From NCBI GenBank assembly GCA_900766245.1, contig CAAFUR010000020.1:186001-250000 (forward strand): DNA of 64,000 bases. The letters are read 5' to 3'. Below the pieces are notes generated by a model. That model saw only the letters and a list, made by a program, of their open reading frames with translations. It ran no database searches and had not been told where the DNA came from. The position numbers were made by a program, and so were the translations under genes. Positions 34,560 through 45,105 of the stretch are shown here, in pieces (the stretch's first letter is position 1; the number at the start of each line of letters is the position of its first letter). The stretch is from Veillonellaceae bacterium. GTDB lineage: Bacteria; Bacillota; Negativicutes; Veillonellales; Veillonellaceae.

Positions 34560-36578
34560 TTAACTCCGTAAAAATAATTTTCCTAATTCGTCTGGTGTAA
34601 ATTTAATGATCGTAGGTCGTCCGTGAGGACACACATAGGGCTTTTCTGTGCTGAACAGGTCTTGCAGTAAAGCATCAATTTGTACCAAGTTTAGATTATG
34701 CCCCGCTTTAATGGCACCACGACAGGAAGCATAGGCCAACATTTCATGACGTAATTGCGCCGCACTTGGGCTTTGATGATCATGCATGTAGGAAAATACG
34801 TATTGTAAAATCTCTGGAACTTTACTTTCAATAATATCCACAGGATGACCATCAATACGTAAGGAAGTGGGTCCTCCTTGGTCTACTTGGAATCCTAAAT
34901 CTAACAATGCATCTCTTTGTTCTTCTGCTAATGTTAATTCTTCCTCGCTAACATCCATGTGCATAGGCATTAATAATTCCTGCATCGGAATGGACTCGGA
35001 AGATTTGCATAGTTTATCATACCGCACACGTTCGTGTGCTGCATGTTGGTCGATAATGTATAAATCGTCACCTTTTTTTGCCAAAATATAGCAAGAGGCT
35101 ACTTGTCCCATAGGAAGTAATCCGTGATTGGCCGCTGTTTTACCAGTATTAGTATTATATGAATCACCATGATTAATATCATAGGAATCATCTACACCAA
35201 TAGTTCTCTTCGTGTGAGAATTACCTGCTACTCCTTGTGCTGTAGTTAGATCTCCAGCTATGGATTCATTTCCAATCTGGTTCATATATGGCTCTACCGC
35301 GCTTGGCACTAGGTTAGGCCGTGATTCACGGATAGCTCTGAACCGATCTTTATCTTCCTGTGTATAACTTTTAGGCACAAAGTTTTCATTCACATCTAGT
35401 GATTCATTAAAATTACTTTGCTCGTACACAGTACGTTGTGGCGCAGTATATCCCTTTTGACGAATCGTATCCACGAGAGCCTCTGTTTTTTCACGCATTA
35501 CCGTAAACCCTTGAGAGCGTCCAGAGAATACTTTGTCGTAGTCGATGGCTGTAGCAATGGTTTCTTCTTGATTAGTTGTTACGTGATGCGTAGGGTTTTC
35601 TAAAGCTTGCAAAATACTGTTATACACGGCTTTAAAAACTGGCTTATCATCTGAGAATTTCACTTCGCTTTTCCGTGGATGTACATTGATATCGACCGTC
35701 CCAGGAGGTACGACAATTTGTAATACTACTAAAGGATAGCCACCTTTTGGCAATAGTGCATGGTATGCTGTATCGATAGCCTTGTAGATAGCCTTATCGG
35801 CAATGACACGTTGGTTCACTATGGTCGTCTGCCATTGACGGCTACTCTTTAGTACCGTTGGCTTGCTGACCACACCTTCTACATATATGCCTTCTGCTTC
35901 ATAGGCGATGGGAAATACATCTTCACTGACTTTAAATCCGTATAAAGCAGCGATAGTATCCACCATCTTATGATTCCCCGGCGTCATGATGGTCACCCTA
36001 GTATCTACAATACATTTGAAAGCAATATGAGTATGGCTCAGTGCAAGTTTGCCAATCATATCCTGAATCTTATTCGCTTCTGTACGAGTTGATTTTAAAA
36101 ACTTTCTACGAGCCGGGGTGTTATAGAATAAATCTTTCACCTCAATAGTGGTACCCACTGAGGTACCACATGGATCGCAGTCCACCATGTGACCACCTTC
36201 GATGTAAATCCGTATACCCATATCATCTGTTTCTTGTCGTGTACGCAAGGTAAACTTGGATACGGAGGCGATGCTAGCAATGGCTTCCCCACGAAACCCT
36301 AAGGAGGCAATGTCGTATAAATCGTCGGCACTGCGAATTTTACTAGTAGCGTGGCGCAATACAGCTAGGCGTGCATCTACTTCGGACATACCGCACCCAT
36401 TGTCGGTAATGCGCATGTATTCGATGCCACCTTCTGCAATTTCTACTTCAATAGAAGTAGCCCCTGCATCGATAGCATTTTCTACTAATTCTTTGATGAC
36501 AGAGGCAGGGCGTTCTACCACTTCTCCTGCTGCGATCTGATTGATTGTCGTTTCATCTAAAACATGAATGGTTGGCAT
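34560..36578 (-). CDS. mutL: DNA mismatch repair protein MutL
   Basis: A 672-aa MutL. The GHKL ATPase domain has NAIDAGATSIEVE, DNGCGMSE and GFRGEAIASIASVS; the C-terminal endonuclease domain has DQHAAHE (DQHA-x2-E) and the CPHGRPT zinc site, so it is the nicking type used by bacteria without MutH. A variable linker of about 120 residues (about 340-460) joins them. Start overlaps the mutS stop (TAATG). Confidence 0.97.
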   Translation of the reverse strand: MPTIHVLDETTINQIAAGEVVERPASVIKELVENAIDAGATSIEVEIAEGGIEYMRITDNGCGMSEVDARLAVLRHATSKIRSADDLYDIASLGFRGEAIASIASVSKFTLRTRQETDDMGIRIYIEGGHMVDCDPCGTSVGTTIEVKDLFYNTPARRKFLKSTRTEANKIQDMIGKLALSHTHIAFKCIVDTRVTIMTPGNHKMVDTIAALYGFKVSEDVFPIAYEAEGIYVEGVVSKPTVLKSSRQWQTTIVNQRVIADKAIYKAIDTAYHALLPKGGYPLVVLQIVVPPGTVDINVHPRKSEVKFSDDKPVFKAVYNSILQALENPTHHVTTNQEETIATAIDYDKVFSGRSQGFTVMREKTEALVDTIRQKGYTAPQRTVYEQSNFNESLDVNENFVPKSYTQEDKDRFRAIRESRPNLVPSAVEPYMNQIGNESIAGDLTTAQGVAGNSHTKRTIGVDDSYDINHGDSYNTNTGKTAANHGLLPMGQVASCYILAKKGDDLYIIDQHAAHERVRYDKLCKSSESIPMQELLMPMHMDVSEEELTLAEEQRDALLDLGFQVDQGGPTSLRIDGHPVDIIESKVPEILQYVFSYMHDHQSPSAAQLRHEMLAYASCRGAIKAGHNLNLVQIDALLQDLFSTEKPYVCPHGRPTIIKFTPDELGKLFLRS

Positions 36579-39178
36579 TATTTGCCACCTCCTTGTTTCG
36601 CCTCTTCTTGTAAACGATATAATTCACTGATGGCCTCGATGGGTGTCATACTCATAATGTCTAATTTCAGCAATTGATCGAGCACAGGTTGCGTGAATAA
36701 ATCACCGCTCCCAAATAGAGGTCCTGTAACGCTTGGTTTTTCTTTTTTCTTAGGCGCTGCTTCCGATACTACTGTTCCATCTTCTAAGTGAGCTAATATA
36801 GTATTCGCTCTATCTAGTACAGCTTTTGGTAATCCTGCCAATTTAGCTACATGGATACCATAACTACGATCTGCTCCACCTTTTACAATGCGACGCAGAA
36901 ATAGTACATCATTGCCTTTATCTTTAACTGCTACTGTATAATTTTTTAGCTTACTATATTGCTCTTCTAGTTCGATTAACTCGTGATAGTGAGTAGCGAA
37001 CAAGCTTTTACAGTGAATAGTTTCACAAATGTGCTCCACTACGGCACGAGCTATGCTAAGTCCATCAAATGTGGACGTACCACGACCAATTTCGTCAAGG
37101 ATGACTAGACTGTTGCACGTGGCATGTTCTAGGATATAGGACACTTCTTTCATTTCTACCATGAACGTACTTTGGCCTGTGGAAATATCATCGCTAGCAC
37201 CGACGCGGGTAAAAATTCTGTCCACAGGAGCAATGGTGGCCTCTCTAGCAGGAATAAATGAGCCAATTTGCGCCATAATCATGAGCAAAGCCACTTGACG
37301 CATATAGGTAGATTTACCTGCCATGTTAGGACCTGTGATGAGGATAAACTCTTCTTCAGAATGGTTCAACACCACATCATTAGGAATGAACAATTCCTGT
37401 TTCAGCAAGGTTTCAATCACTGGATGGCGACCATCTTTGATGGAAATCGCCCCATTTGTAACAATAGTAGGACATACATATTTATTAGTAAAGGCCACTT
37501 CCCCTAAGCTCAAAATCACGTCTAACTGTGCAATGCCACGAGCCGTCTCTTGAATCTCTTTAATATGCGCTTTAGCAATCAACCGCAAGTCTTGGTACAA
37601 AGAATATTCCAACTTTTGAATTTGCTCTTTTGCATTGAGCATTTTTATTTCAAACTCTTTTAGCTCTGGCGTAATATAGCGCTCCGCATTGGTTAAGGTT
37701 TGCTTACGAATGAAATAATCTGGCACGAGACCCACTTGCCCTTGGGATACTTCAAAATAGTATCCGAATACTTTATTGTATCCTGTTTTTAGGCGAATCC
37801 CTGTAGCCTGTTTCGCCTCTTCTTCTAAGCGATGTAGCCACTCTTGACTATTGGTAGCCAAAGAACGCAATTCATCTAATTCTGCACTGTATCCATCACG
37901 GATAACATGACCATCTTTTAACGCCAACGACGGCTGATCTACGATAGCTCGTGTTAAAAAATCACATAAGTCGTCATGTGTATGAATCATACTATGACAG
38001 TCTTGTAGAATATTAGAGGTACAATATTGTAATACCTCTTGAATCATCGGTAAGACTCGCAAAGATTCTCGTAAGGAGGCAAAATCTCTAGGAGACACAC
38101 TCCCCGTTTCTACACGGCTTAGAATGCGTTCAAAATCATAGACAGAAGTCAATAAAGAACGCAGTTGACTACGCATGGTCAGATTATCAATAGATTCACC
38201 TATGCCCATTTGACGGCGTACGATGCGATGGATATCCATTAAAGGATGCTCAATCCACTGTTTCAACATGCGAGCCCCCATAGGGGTTAATGTTTTATCT
38301 AGTACATCTAGGAGCGTACCTTTTTTAGATCCATCTCGAACATTTCTTGTAATCTCCAAATGGCGCAAACAAGATGTGTCCAATATCATGCGGTCTCCCA
38401 CAGATAGTTGGTGCACATAATTAATGTGAGACGTATCTGTTTTAATAATTTCTTGTAAATAGAGAATTACATAACCTAAGGCTTCTAATACATCTTCTTC
38501 TAACAAGCCGGCATCAGAAAAATGTTCACGACCCTTTAGACGAATACTGTCTATAGTTTCTGTAGGCGTGAACGGAGACAAGGCTATGCCTGACATTTGT
38601 CGTGTCAAAAAATCTTGGATACTAGGAGGTAATTCACTACTACCAGCTAAGATAAGTTCTTTTGGTTGATACATAGTGAAAGCATCAAATAAAGAGCTTT
38701 CACTACCGTAATCCATGCGTTCCCAAATCACTTCACCAGTAGTGATATCTGTGAATAACACAATGCGCTGCCCCCCTGTTTCATAGGTCAAGGCTAAAAA
38801 GTTATTTTCTCCATCTTTTGTACCATTTTCACTGAGTACTGTACCAGGTGTGATGACACGAATGACATCACGTTTTACGATACCCTTTGCCTCTTTAGGA
38901 TCTTCCACTTGTTCACAGATGGCTACCTTGTAGCCTTTACTGATGAGCTTTTCAATATAGGATTCCGCAGAATGGAAGGGAACGCCACACATAGGAGCTT
39001 TATCTTCTTCACCCGCATTGCGACCTGTTAAGGTAATATTTAATTCTCGTGATGCGGTGATAGCATCGTCGTAAAAAAGCTCGTAAAAGTCACCTAACCG
39101 AAAAAATAATAGTTCCTTTTCATAGCGAGCTTTAATACTAAAATACTGCTCCATCATAGGCGTTTGTTTCTTGCCCAT
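36578..39178 (-). CDS. mutS: DNA mismatch repair protein MutS
   Basis: A 866-aa MutS1. The mismatch-reading motif GDFYELF lies at about residues 27-33; Walker A GPNMAGKSTYM and the LDEIGRGTSTFDGLS Walker B region are in the ATPase domain. The C-terminal tail (about 800-866) includes the short MutS tetramer segment. It is followed by mutL and preceded by miaB. Confidence 0.97.
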   Translation of the reverse strand: MGKKQTPMMEQYFSIKARYEKELLFFRLGDFYELFYDDAITASRELNITLTGRNAGEEDKAPMCGVPFHSAESYIEKLISKGYKVAICEQVEDPKEAKGIVKRDVIRVITPGTVLSENGTKDGENNFLALTYETGGQRIVLFTDITTGEVIWERMDYGSESSLFDAFTMYQPKELILAGSSELPPSIQDFLTRQMSGIALSPFTPTETIDSIRLKGREHFSDAGLLEEDVLEALGYVILYLQEIIKTDTSHINYVHQLSVGDRMILDTSCLRHLEITRNVRDGSKKGTLLDVLDKTLTPMGARMLKQWIEHPLMDIHRIVRRQMGIGESIDNLTMRSQLRSLLTSVYDFERILSRVETGSVSPRDFASLRESLRVLPMIQEVLQYCTSNILQDCHSMIHTHDDLCDFLTRAIVDQPSLALKDGHVIRDGYSAELDELRSLATNSQEWLHRLEEEAKQATGIRLKTGYNKVFGYYFEVSQGQVGLVPDYFIRKQTLTNAERYITPELKEFEIKMLNAKEQIQKLEYSLYQDLRLIAKAHIKEIQETARGIAQLDVILSLGEVAFTNKYVCPTIVTNGAISIKDGRHPVIETLLKQELFIPNDVVLNHSEEEFILITGPNMAGKSTYMRQVALLMIMAQIGSFIPAREATIAPVDRIFTRVGASDDISTGQSTFMVEMKEVSYILEHATCNSLVILDEIGRGTSTFDGLSIARAVVEHICETIHCKSLFATHYHELIELEEQYSKLKNYTVAVKDKGNDVLFLRRIVKGGADRSYGIHVAKLAGLPKAVLDRANTILAHLEDGTVVSEAAPKKKEKPSVTGPLFGSGDLFTQPVLDQLLKLDIMSMTPIEAISELYRLQEEAKQGGGK

Positions 39179-39193
39179 TCTGCTAACTCCTTT

Positions 39194-40504
39194 CTATAAT
39201 ACAGTGCCGTATAATACCCAAGTTTGTCCTTTATCGATGCGAACATCAATAGTATCCCCGATTTTCAGAGATTCTTGTTTAGGGAATAGGACCATTTTAT
39301 TGCCCGACGTGCGTCCAAACCACATGTTTTCATCAGTACGGCTTGGTCCTTCTACAATAATATTGTACACCTTACCTTCCATGGCTTGGTTCAACTCGAG
39401 GGAAATCTCGTTTTGCACGTCCATCAAGGCTTGTAAACGAACACGTTTTACTTCCTCTGGCACTTGTTCTTCAAATTCCGCTGCTGGTGTACCAGAGCGT
39501 TTCGAATAAATGAAAGTAAACGCCATGTCATACCGTACATCTTTCAATAATTGCAATGTTTGTTGGAAATCTTCCTCGGTTTCTCCTGGGAACCCCACAA
39601 TAATATCTGTTGTGATAGTAACGCCCTCGATTTTTTCACGGCAATATTGCAACAACTCTTTATATTGTTCCACAGAATAATGACGATTCATTCGTTTTAA
39701 AATATTGTCAGATCCAGACTGCACTGGTAAATGCAATTGTGTCACAATATTAGAAGAACGACCTAATGCATCTACCATGCCTTTCGTCATATCTTGTGGA
39801 TGGCTTGTCATATAGCGAATACGCTCGATACCTGGAATGCCATCTAAAGCATCTACTAAGGTACCAAAGTCTGTACCATCTTTAAAATCCAAACCATAGG
39901 AGTTTACGTTTTGTCCCAATAAAGTGATTTCTTTAAAGCCTTTTTCACCTAGTTCACGGACATCTTTCACGATGGCATCCACAGGACGGCTAATTTCACG
40001 GCCCCGTACATGAGGTACGATACAGTAGGTACAGAACTTATTACAACCATTCATAATTGGTACCCACGCAAAGAAAGTACCATTTGGTTTCGCCGCCAGT
40101 TCTGGTAATACAGTGTTATCCATTTCTACATTGACTTGGCGTTTTTTCGTACGTTGCACTTCTTTTACCATTTCATTGATATGTTGGATATTATGCGTAC
40201 CCAATACAATATCAATATGAGGTGCTCGTTTGAACATATCTGCTTGGTTCTTTTGTGCCATACAGCCAGTGATGGCAATGATTAAGTTTTTATTCTTTTC
40301 TTTCAAATGCTTCAACTCGCCAATACGGCCATAAATTTTATTTTCCGCTGTTTCACGAACACAACAAGTATTTAAAATAATCAAATCCGAAGAATCTACA
40401 TCTTCTGTGGGTACATATCCAACAGACTCTAATTGATGTGCCAATCGTTCTGAATCACTTTCATTCATTTGACAACCGTATGTATAAATATAGTATGACT
40501 TCAT
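39194..40504 (-). CDS. miaB: tRNA ms2i6A methylthiotransferase MiaB
   Basis: A 436-aa radical SAM enzyme with YGCQMNESDSE, LNTCCVRE and TGCMAQ for the auxiliary cluster, CNKFCTYCIVP (about residues 152-162) for the radical SAM cluster, and a TRAM domain. It converts i6A37 made by MiaA to ms2i6A37. It is upstream of mutS and 1 bp after the P-loop/Asp23 gene. Confidence 0.96.
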   Translation of the reverse strand: MKSYYIYTYGCQMNESDSERLAHQLESVGYVPTEDVDSSDLIILNTCCVRETAENKIYGRIGELKHLKEKNKNLIIAITGCMAQKNQADMFKRAPHIDIVLGTHNIQHINEMVKEVQRTKKRQVNVEMDNTVLPELAAKPNGTFFAWVPIMNGCNKFCTYCIVPHVRGREISRPVDAIVKDVRELGEKGFKEITLLGQNVNSYGLDFKDGTDFGTLVDALDGIPGIERIRYMTSHPQDMTKGMVDALGRSSNIVTQLHLPVQSGSDNILKRMNRHYSVEQYKELLQYCREKIEGVTITTDIIVGFPGETEEDFQQTLQLLKDVRYDMAFTFIYSKRSGTPAAEFEEQVPEEVKRVRLQALMDVQNEISLELNQAMEGKVYNIIVEGPSRTDENMWFGRTSGNKMVLFPKQESLKIGDTIDVRIDKGQTWVLYGTVL

Positions 40505-40505
40505 A

Positions 40506-41363
40506 TTACTCCTTATGCTTGTATTTTACTTTTGATGGCTCAATGGTGCCACCTACCTTAATGGCAAGCCGTTCAATAGACATGCCTGTAATATATTCAA
40601 TTTCTTGACGTATCGTTTTTTGCAAGGTATCCATGATTTCCTTTACCACGAATCCTAGCATAACGGTAACGTCAATTTGTAAGATTAACCCATTGGTGAC
40701 TTCCTTGCTTTTTTTTATATCCATACTGCGCACATCTGTCACACCTGGGGATTTTTCAATGCTATTTTTGATGAGTGCTTGAATCACGGCATCTTCAAAA
40801 ACTAATTTGCCATAATAACTAAAAGCTGGACGAATAACAGATTTTTCCCAACCTTCATCTTGCTTCGTAGACAATCTAGTTCTGCGCCAGAACGACTTAA
40901 TAGGGTCGATTAAAAAGCCTTTAAAGTGAGGCTTTAACTCCACGGATGGAACGGGAATAATATGTTTTCCCTCTTTTAATCTAGCATGTTGTGCTTTTTC
41001 AATATCCTTAGGGCTAGCTACATCTTCAATATGGATATAATAGGACGGCCCAGGGATGCCGAGGGCTTTCGTGATTTTTCCAATCATATTTTCCGATGTA
41101 CCTAATATCATGAGGCGTTCTGGTTGAATTTCATCTAGCGCTTTTCTTACACTTTCTACCTGTTTTTTATCCTGAAAGATAGCACGTCGAACTGCTTTAA
41201 TGCGATTTTCTTCTTTTTTTGCAGAAAAACCACCTACAATACGATTATTATGAATTAAAATTCCATCATCAATGATACAAGATGCGTGATGTTCATGTGC
41301 CACCACCAATGCTCTATGACTTTTACCTGTTCCGCTAGGGCCAATAAATGCGATTACATCCAT
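40506..41363 (-). CDS. P-loop NTPase fused to a C-terminal Asp23/Gls24-like domain
   Basis: A 285-aa protein. The N-terminal half is a small P-loop NTPase: GPSGTGKSHRAL (residues 7-18) followed by CIIDDGILI. Residues about 120-180 form a linker (SFWRRTRLSTKQDEG). The C-terminal 90 residues (FEDAVIQALIKN to the end, including ILQIDVTVMLGFVVKEIMDT, EIEYITGMSIERLAIKV) show the strand-helix-strand pattern of Asp23/Gls24 proteins. I know of no experimentally defined function. It starts 9 bp after the PHP gene and abuts miaB. Confidence 0.7.
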   Translation of the reverse strand: MDVIAFIGPSGTGKSHRALVVAHEHHASCIIDDGILIHNNRIVGGFSAKKEENRIKAVRRAIFQDKKQVESVRKALDEIQPERLMILGTSENMIGKITKALGIPGPSYYIHIEDVASPKDIEKAQHARLKEGKHIIPVPSVELKPHFKGFLIDPIKSFWRRTRLSTKQDEGWEKSVIRPAFSYYGKLVFEDAVIQALIKNSIEKSPGVTDVRSMDIKKSKEVTNGLILQIDVTVMLGFVVKEIMDTLQKTIRQEIEYITGMSIERLAIKVGGTIEPSKVKYKHKE

Positions 41364-41372
41364 ACTACACCT

Positions 41373-42200
41373 CTATGCGCCTTGTAAGGCTTTCATGAAT
41401 TCTGCTACCCATTCACTTTGTATTTCATATTCACCAAGGCCGATACTTTCAGGAAATCGATCTTGTATGCCGTGAAAGTCTGAGCCACCGGAAATTAACA
41501 ATCCCCTATCAGTGGCAAATTGATGGTATTTAGCACTATCCTCAGCAGAATGACTAGAATGATAGACCTCCACTCCGTCAAAAGGAAGCGTTAGCAATTC
41601 ATGTACATAGGTGTCATTTTCCACTAATTTAGGATGGGCTAACACGGCGATACCACCGGCACGATGAATCAAATCAATAGCCTGTTGTGGGGCATACTTT
41701 TCCTTCGGCACAAAGCAAGGACCATTCGGGTTTAACATAGTATCAAAGGCTTCCCCTACTGTTTTAACATATCCATGTTTGATCAAAAGTTGCGCAATAT
41801 GAGGGCGTCCAAAAGACACAGCATCAGTGAATGTATTTACTAATTCCTCGTAGGAAATATCATAGCCTGCGTCCGCACATTTATCTACCATTTTATGGAT
41901 TCTAGAACGACGCACTTCTTTAAAATGTGAAATATAGTCCTGTAGTTCCGGATGGTCTAAGGAAAATTGATATCCCAATACGTGTACTTCCTTTTCATGG
42001 TAATAGGTACTAAATTCGCAACCATGATAGATTTGAATTCCCATTCTATCATTTCTTGTTAATTGCTCATAAGCACCTACTTCATCATGATCTGTAATAG
42101 AAATCGCTTGGATTTGTTTCTCTTTTGCTAATGCCACTAAATCTCTTGGCATATACGTACCGTCTGATACATTCGTATGCATGTGGAAATCGACTAACAT
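41373..42200 (-). CDS. PHP domain phosphoesterase
   Basis: A 275-aa PHP protein with the metal-binding motifs DFHMHTNVSDG (residues 4-14), ITDHDEVGAY, HGCEFST, VLAHPKL and SGGSDFHG. This architecture matches RNase AM/TrpH-like 3',5'-nucleotide phosphoesterases acting on short RNA or pAp. Its proximity to rnr and smpB fits an RNA-processing role, which is inference. Confidence 0.88.
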   Translation of the reverse strand: MLVDFHMHTNVSDGTYMPRDLVALAKEKQIQAISITDHDEVGAYEQLTRNDRMGIQIYHGCEFSTYYHEKEVHVLGYQFSLDHPELQDYISHFKEVRRSRIHKMVDKCADAGYDISYEELVNTFTDAVSFGRPHIAQLLIKHGYVKTVGEAFDTMLNPNGPCFVPKEKYAPQQAIDLIHRAGGIAVLAHPKLVENDTYVHELLTLPFDGVEVYHSSHSAEDSAKYHQFATDRGLLISGGSDFHGIQDRFPESIGLGEYEIQSEWVAEFMKALQGA

Positions 42201-42213
42201 AGACCCTCCTTTC

Positions 42214-42678
42214 CTAACGATTCTGTTCTTTCATACGGCGCTGAATATCTCGTTTTGCATCTCGTTCCGCCATATCTTGTCGTTTATCGTAATTTTTCTT
42301 ACCTGTCACAAGGCCAATGGTAACTTTTACATATCCATGACTATAGTGAAAATTTAAGGGAATCAAAGAGTATCCTTTTTCTTTCACTTGTCCTAAGAGT
42401 TTATGAATTTCACGCTTATGCATAAGCAATTTACGTGTCCGCTCAGGCTCATGATTAAATTGATTGCCTTGCTCGTATTTACTGATATGTACTTGGTATA
42501 AGAAAAGTTCCCCATGTTCAATGCGACAAAAACTGTCTTTTAAATTGATGCGCCCAGCCCGAATCGACTTCACTTCCGTGCCTGTAAGGGCAATGCCTGC
42601 CTCATAAGTTTCATGAATGTGAAAGTCATGTCTAGCTTTGCGATTATCTACAATTAATGCATTGTTATCTTTCGCCAT
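42214..42678 (-). CDS. smpB: SsrA-binding protein SmpB
   Basis: A 154-aa SmpB: the beta-barrel core includes HDFHIHETYEAGIAL, LTGTEVKSIRAGRINLKD (in part) and the basic C-terminal tail KRDIQRRMKEQ that enters the decoding centre. It binds the tRNA-like part of tmRNA, which is encoded at 46133-46474. Start overlaps the rnr stop (TAATG). Confidence 0.97.
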   Translation of the reverse strand: MAKDNNALIVDNRKARHDFHIHETYEAGIALTGTEVKSIRAGRINLKDSFCRIEHGELFLYQVHISKYEQGNQFNHEPERTRKLLMHKREIHKLLGQVKEKGYSLIPLNFHYSHGYVKVTIGLVTGKKNYDKRQDMAERDAKRDIQRRMKEQNR

Positions 42679-45050
42679 TACCGTTTCCTCTGTTTCTTTC
42701 CTTGTTTACGATGACTTTTTTTATGTATCGTTTCATAAAACGCTGTTTTCTTTTTAGTATCCAGCTTGCGTAGCATTTGCTCTACCGCTTTCGTGGTACC
42801 TGTCGTTTCTATTATATCATGAGTTTGTCTATCTCGATTATTTCGTTTCTCTTCTTTTTTCTTTTTATACGGTGATCTGTTTTTTCTTTGTGGTTTAGAA
42901 AGGGATTTTTTCCTTTCTTGACCTCTCCGCAAGTAACCACCGATGTATTCTACTTCTCCAATGACAAAATCAATTTGTCTAAGTTCTATATCAGCCTTAA
43001 TAAGAGTCACAGTAACAGGGGTTCCTAAATGATACTCTTTGCCACTTCTTCTTCCATAAGCCATATAATGTGGTTCGTCAAAGACATAATGGTCATCATC
43101 CATCAAATTATACGGTACTAAACCATCTACCCCATTATCAAGTTCAATAAATAAACCAAAGGCAGTAATAGAGCTTACATGTCCCTCGAAACTTTCACCA
43201 ACATATTGCGCCATATACTGAACCTTTTTCATATCCAAAGTTTCTCGTTCTGCTTCTGTGGCGATTTGTTCACGCTCTGAGCAATGAGTGGCTCCATGTG
43301 TTAAGTACGCTTCATCAGCGATAGATGCAAGTCGTTTTGGCTTGCCACCCAATACATAGCGCAAGAGTCGATGAATCATCAAGTCTGGATAGCGACGGAT
43401 GGGGGATGTAAAATGGGTATATGTAGAAGATGCCAACCCAAAATGTCCAATATGTTCCGAGCTGTACTTTGCTTGTTGCATGGAACGAAGTACCATAATC
43501 TGTACCACTGGTTCAATCTCTGTACCGTTGATAGATTGCAATAACTCCTCAATATGCTTAGGCTCAACCTTACTTGGCAATTTCACAGGATAGCCAGAAT
43601 GATGAAGGACAGTGATAAGTTGTTCTAACTTAGTATCCTTCGGATCTTCATGAATACGATATATAGATGTATCCAATCGTTCACTAAGGAAAGTTGCCAC
43701 CGTTTCATTGGCCAACAGCATGCATTGTTCAATTAATTTTTCAGCAATGGTTCTATCTTTTCGTATGATTCGTTGAGGTATGCCCGTCGCATCTAAGAGA
43801 ACCTTATACTCTGGAAACTCAAAACTTATGGCCCCTGCTTGTTGGCGCATCTTTATCAATTGGTATGCCAATGTTTCCAAAGTTCGTACCATATCCATGA
43901 GAGGTGCCAAATCATCAGGAATAATGTTCTCTTCTAAGGCTAAGTAAATTTCCTTGTAGCTACAACGGCGTGTAATATGAATGATAGATGGTTTAATAGT
44001 GTAGCCTACCACCTTACCATGCGGGTTCACTTCCATAATACAAGACATAGCATAGCGATCTTCCTTAGCCTGCAAAGAGCAAATACCGTTCGACAACTCA
44101 ACAGGCAACATAGGAATCACACGGTCCACCAAATACACACTAGTGCCACGGCGGTATGCCTCTTGGTCTATAATAGATCCAGCTGGCACGTAATGGCTGA
44201 CGTCTGCAATATGAACCCCCAATTCAATATTGCCATTGTCCAATACTTTCGCATGCACAGCATCATCTAAATCTTTCGCATCTTCTCCATCGATGGTGAT
44301 CATTTCTTGGTGGCGCAAATCTAAGCGGTCTGCATCATCAGTAACTGCGAAAGAAATCTTCCGGGCCTCTTCTTGCACATCTTTTGGAAACTCTTTTGCC
44401 AAATTAAAGGTAGCCATCACTGACAAGACATCTAAATCTGGGGTAGAACTATCCCCTACAATTTCTACAATTTTTCCTTCTGCTTTACGATTTTCTTCTG
44501 GCCAAGCCGTTATTTCAACCACTACAGTGGCTCCACTTCTAGCATCTAAAGTAGCTTCTAAAGGAATATAAATATCATCCCCTAATCGTTCATTATGGGG
44601 TGTCACAAAGCCACTTTTCGTAAGTCGTTCAAATATACCTACTACACGAGTTGTATTTCGAGTCACAACACGACGAATAATGCCTTCTGGATTTCGTTCA
44701 TTAGTGCCTTTCCGTTTAATACTATATTCTACTTCATCATCATGCATAGCTGTCCCTGCACAACCATTGGGAATGAATACATCTGGCAAATTACCTTCCG
44801 AAGGCATAACAAATCCAAAGCCTTTTTTACTTGCCTTATAAATTCCTATTAGGTGAGAGTCCTCTGTTTTTTGATAGACCCCATATTCACCGTCTTTAAT
44901 ACGAATGCATCCTTCTTCTTCTAGTTTATGTAACATAGAAAAATAAGCCTGAATCTCCTCATCTTTATAACCCAAGATGAAAGGCACATCTTCTATATGA
45001 TAAGACTCTGGCCAAATATCTCTAAAAAATCCTAAAATTTCTTCTCTCAT
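42678..45050 (-). CDS. rnr: Ribonuclease R
   Basis: A 790-aa RNase R. N-terminal winged helix (about 1-55), cold-shock domains, the RNB catalytic core with ITIDGEDAKDLDDAVHA (about residue 250) and RRYPDLMIHRLL, an S1 domain (GHVSSITAFGLFIELDNG), then a long Lys/Arg-rich tail (about 705-790). It degrades structured and non-stop mRNA and works with SmpB/tmRNA; smpB is directly downstream. A secG terminator lies just before its start. Confidence 0.96.
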   Translation of the reverse strand: MREEILGFFRDIWPESYHIEDVPFILGYKDEEIQAYFSMLHKLEEEGCIRIKDGEYGVYQKTEDSHLIGIYKASKKGFGFVMPSEGNLPDVFIPNGCAGTAMHDDEVEYSIKRKGTNERNPEGIIRRVVTRNTTRVVGIFERLTKSGFVTPHNERLGDDIYIPLEATLDARSGATVVVEITAWPEENRKAEGKIVEIVGDSSTPDLDVLSVMATFNLAKEFPKDVQEEARKISFAVTDDADRLDLRHQEMITIDGEDAKDLDDAVHAKVLDNGNIELGVHIADVSHYVPAGSIIDQEAYRRGTSVYLVDRVIPMLPVELSNGICSLQAKEDRYAMSCIMEVNPHGKVVGYTIKPSIIHITRRCSYKEIYLALEENIIPDDLAPLMDMVRTLETLAYQLIKMRQQAGAISFEFPEYKVLLDATGIPQRIIRKDRTIAEKLIEQCMLLANETVATFLSERLDTSIYRIHEDPKDTKLEQLITVLHHSGYPVKLPSKVEPKHIEELLQSINGTEIEPVVQIMVLRSMQQAKYSSEHIGHFGLASSTYTHFTSPIRRYPDLMIHRLLRYVLGGKPKRLASIADEAYLTHGATHCSEREQIATEAERETLDMKKVQYMAQYVGESFEGHVSSITAFGLFIELDNGVDGLVPYNLMDDDHYVFDEPHYMAYGRRSGKEYHLGTPVTVTLIKADIELRQIDFVIGEVEYIGGYLRRGQERKKSLSKPQRKNRSPYKKKKEEKRNNRDRQTHDIIETTGTTKAVEQMLRKLDTKKKTAFYETIHKKSHRKQGKKQRKR

Positions 45051-45069
45051 AGTACCTCAATATATCTAT

Positions 45070-45100
45070 AAAAAAAACCTACCATAGGGTAGGATTTTTT
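45070..45100 (-). terminator. Terminator/attenuator between secG and rnr
   Basis: AAAAAATCCTACC-CTAT-GGTAGGTTTTTTTT when read on the - strand. It ends secG transcription; it is 20 bp before the rnr ATG, so rnr depends on read-through or an unrecognised promoter. Confidence 0.85.
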
Positions 45101-45105
45101 ATGTA

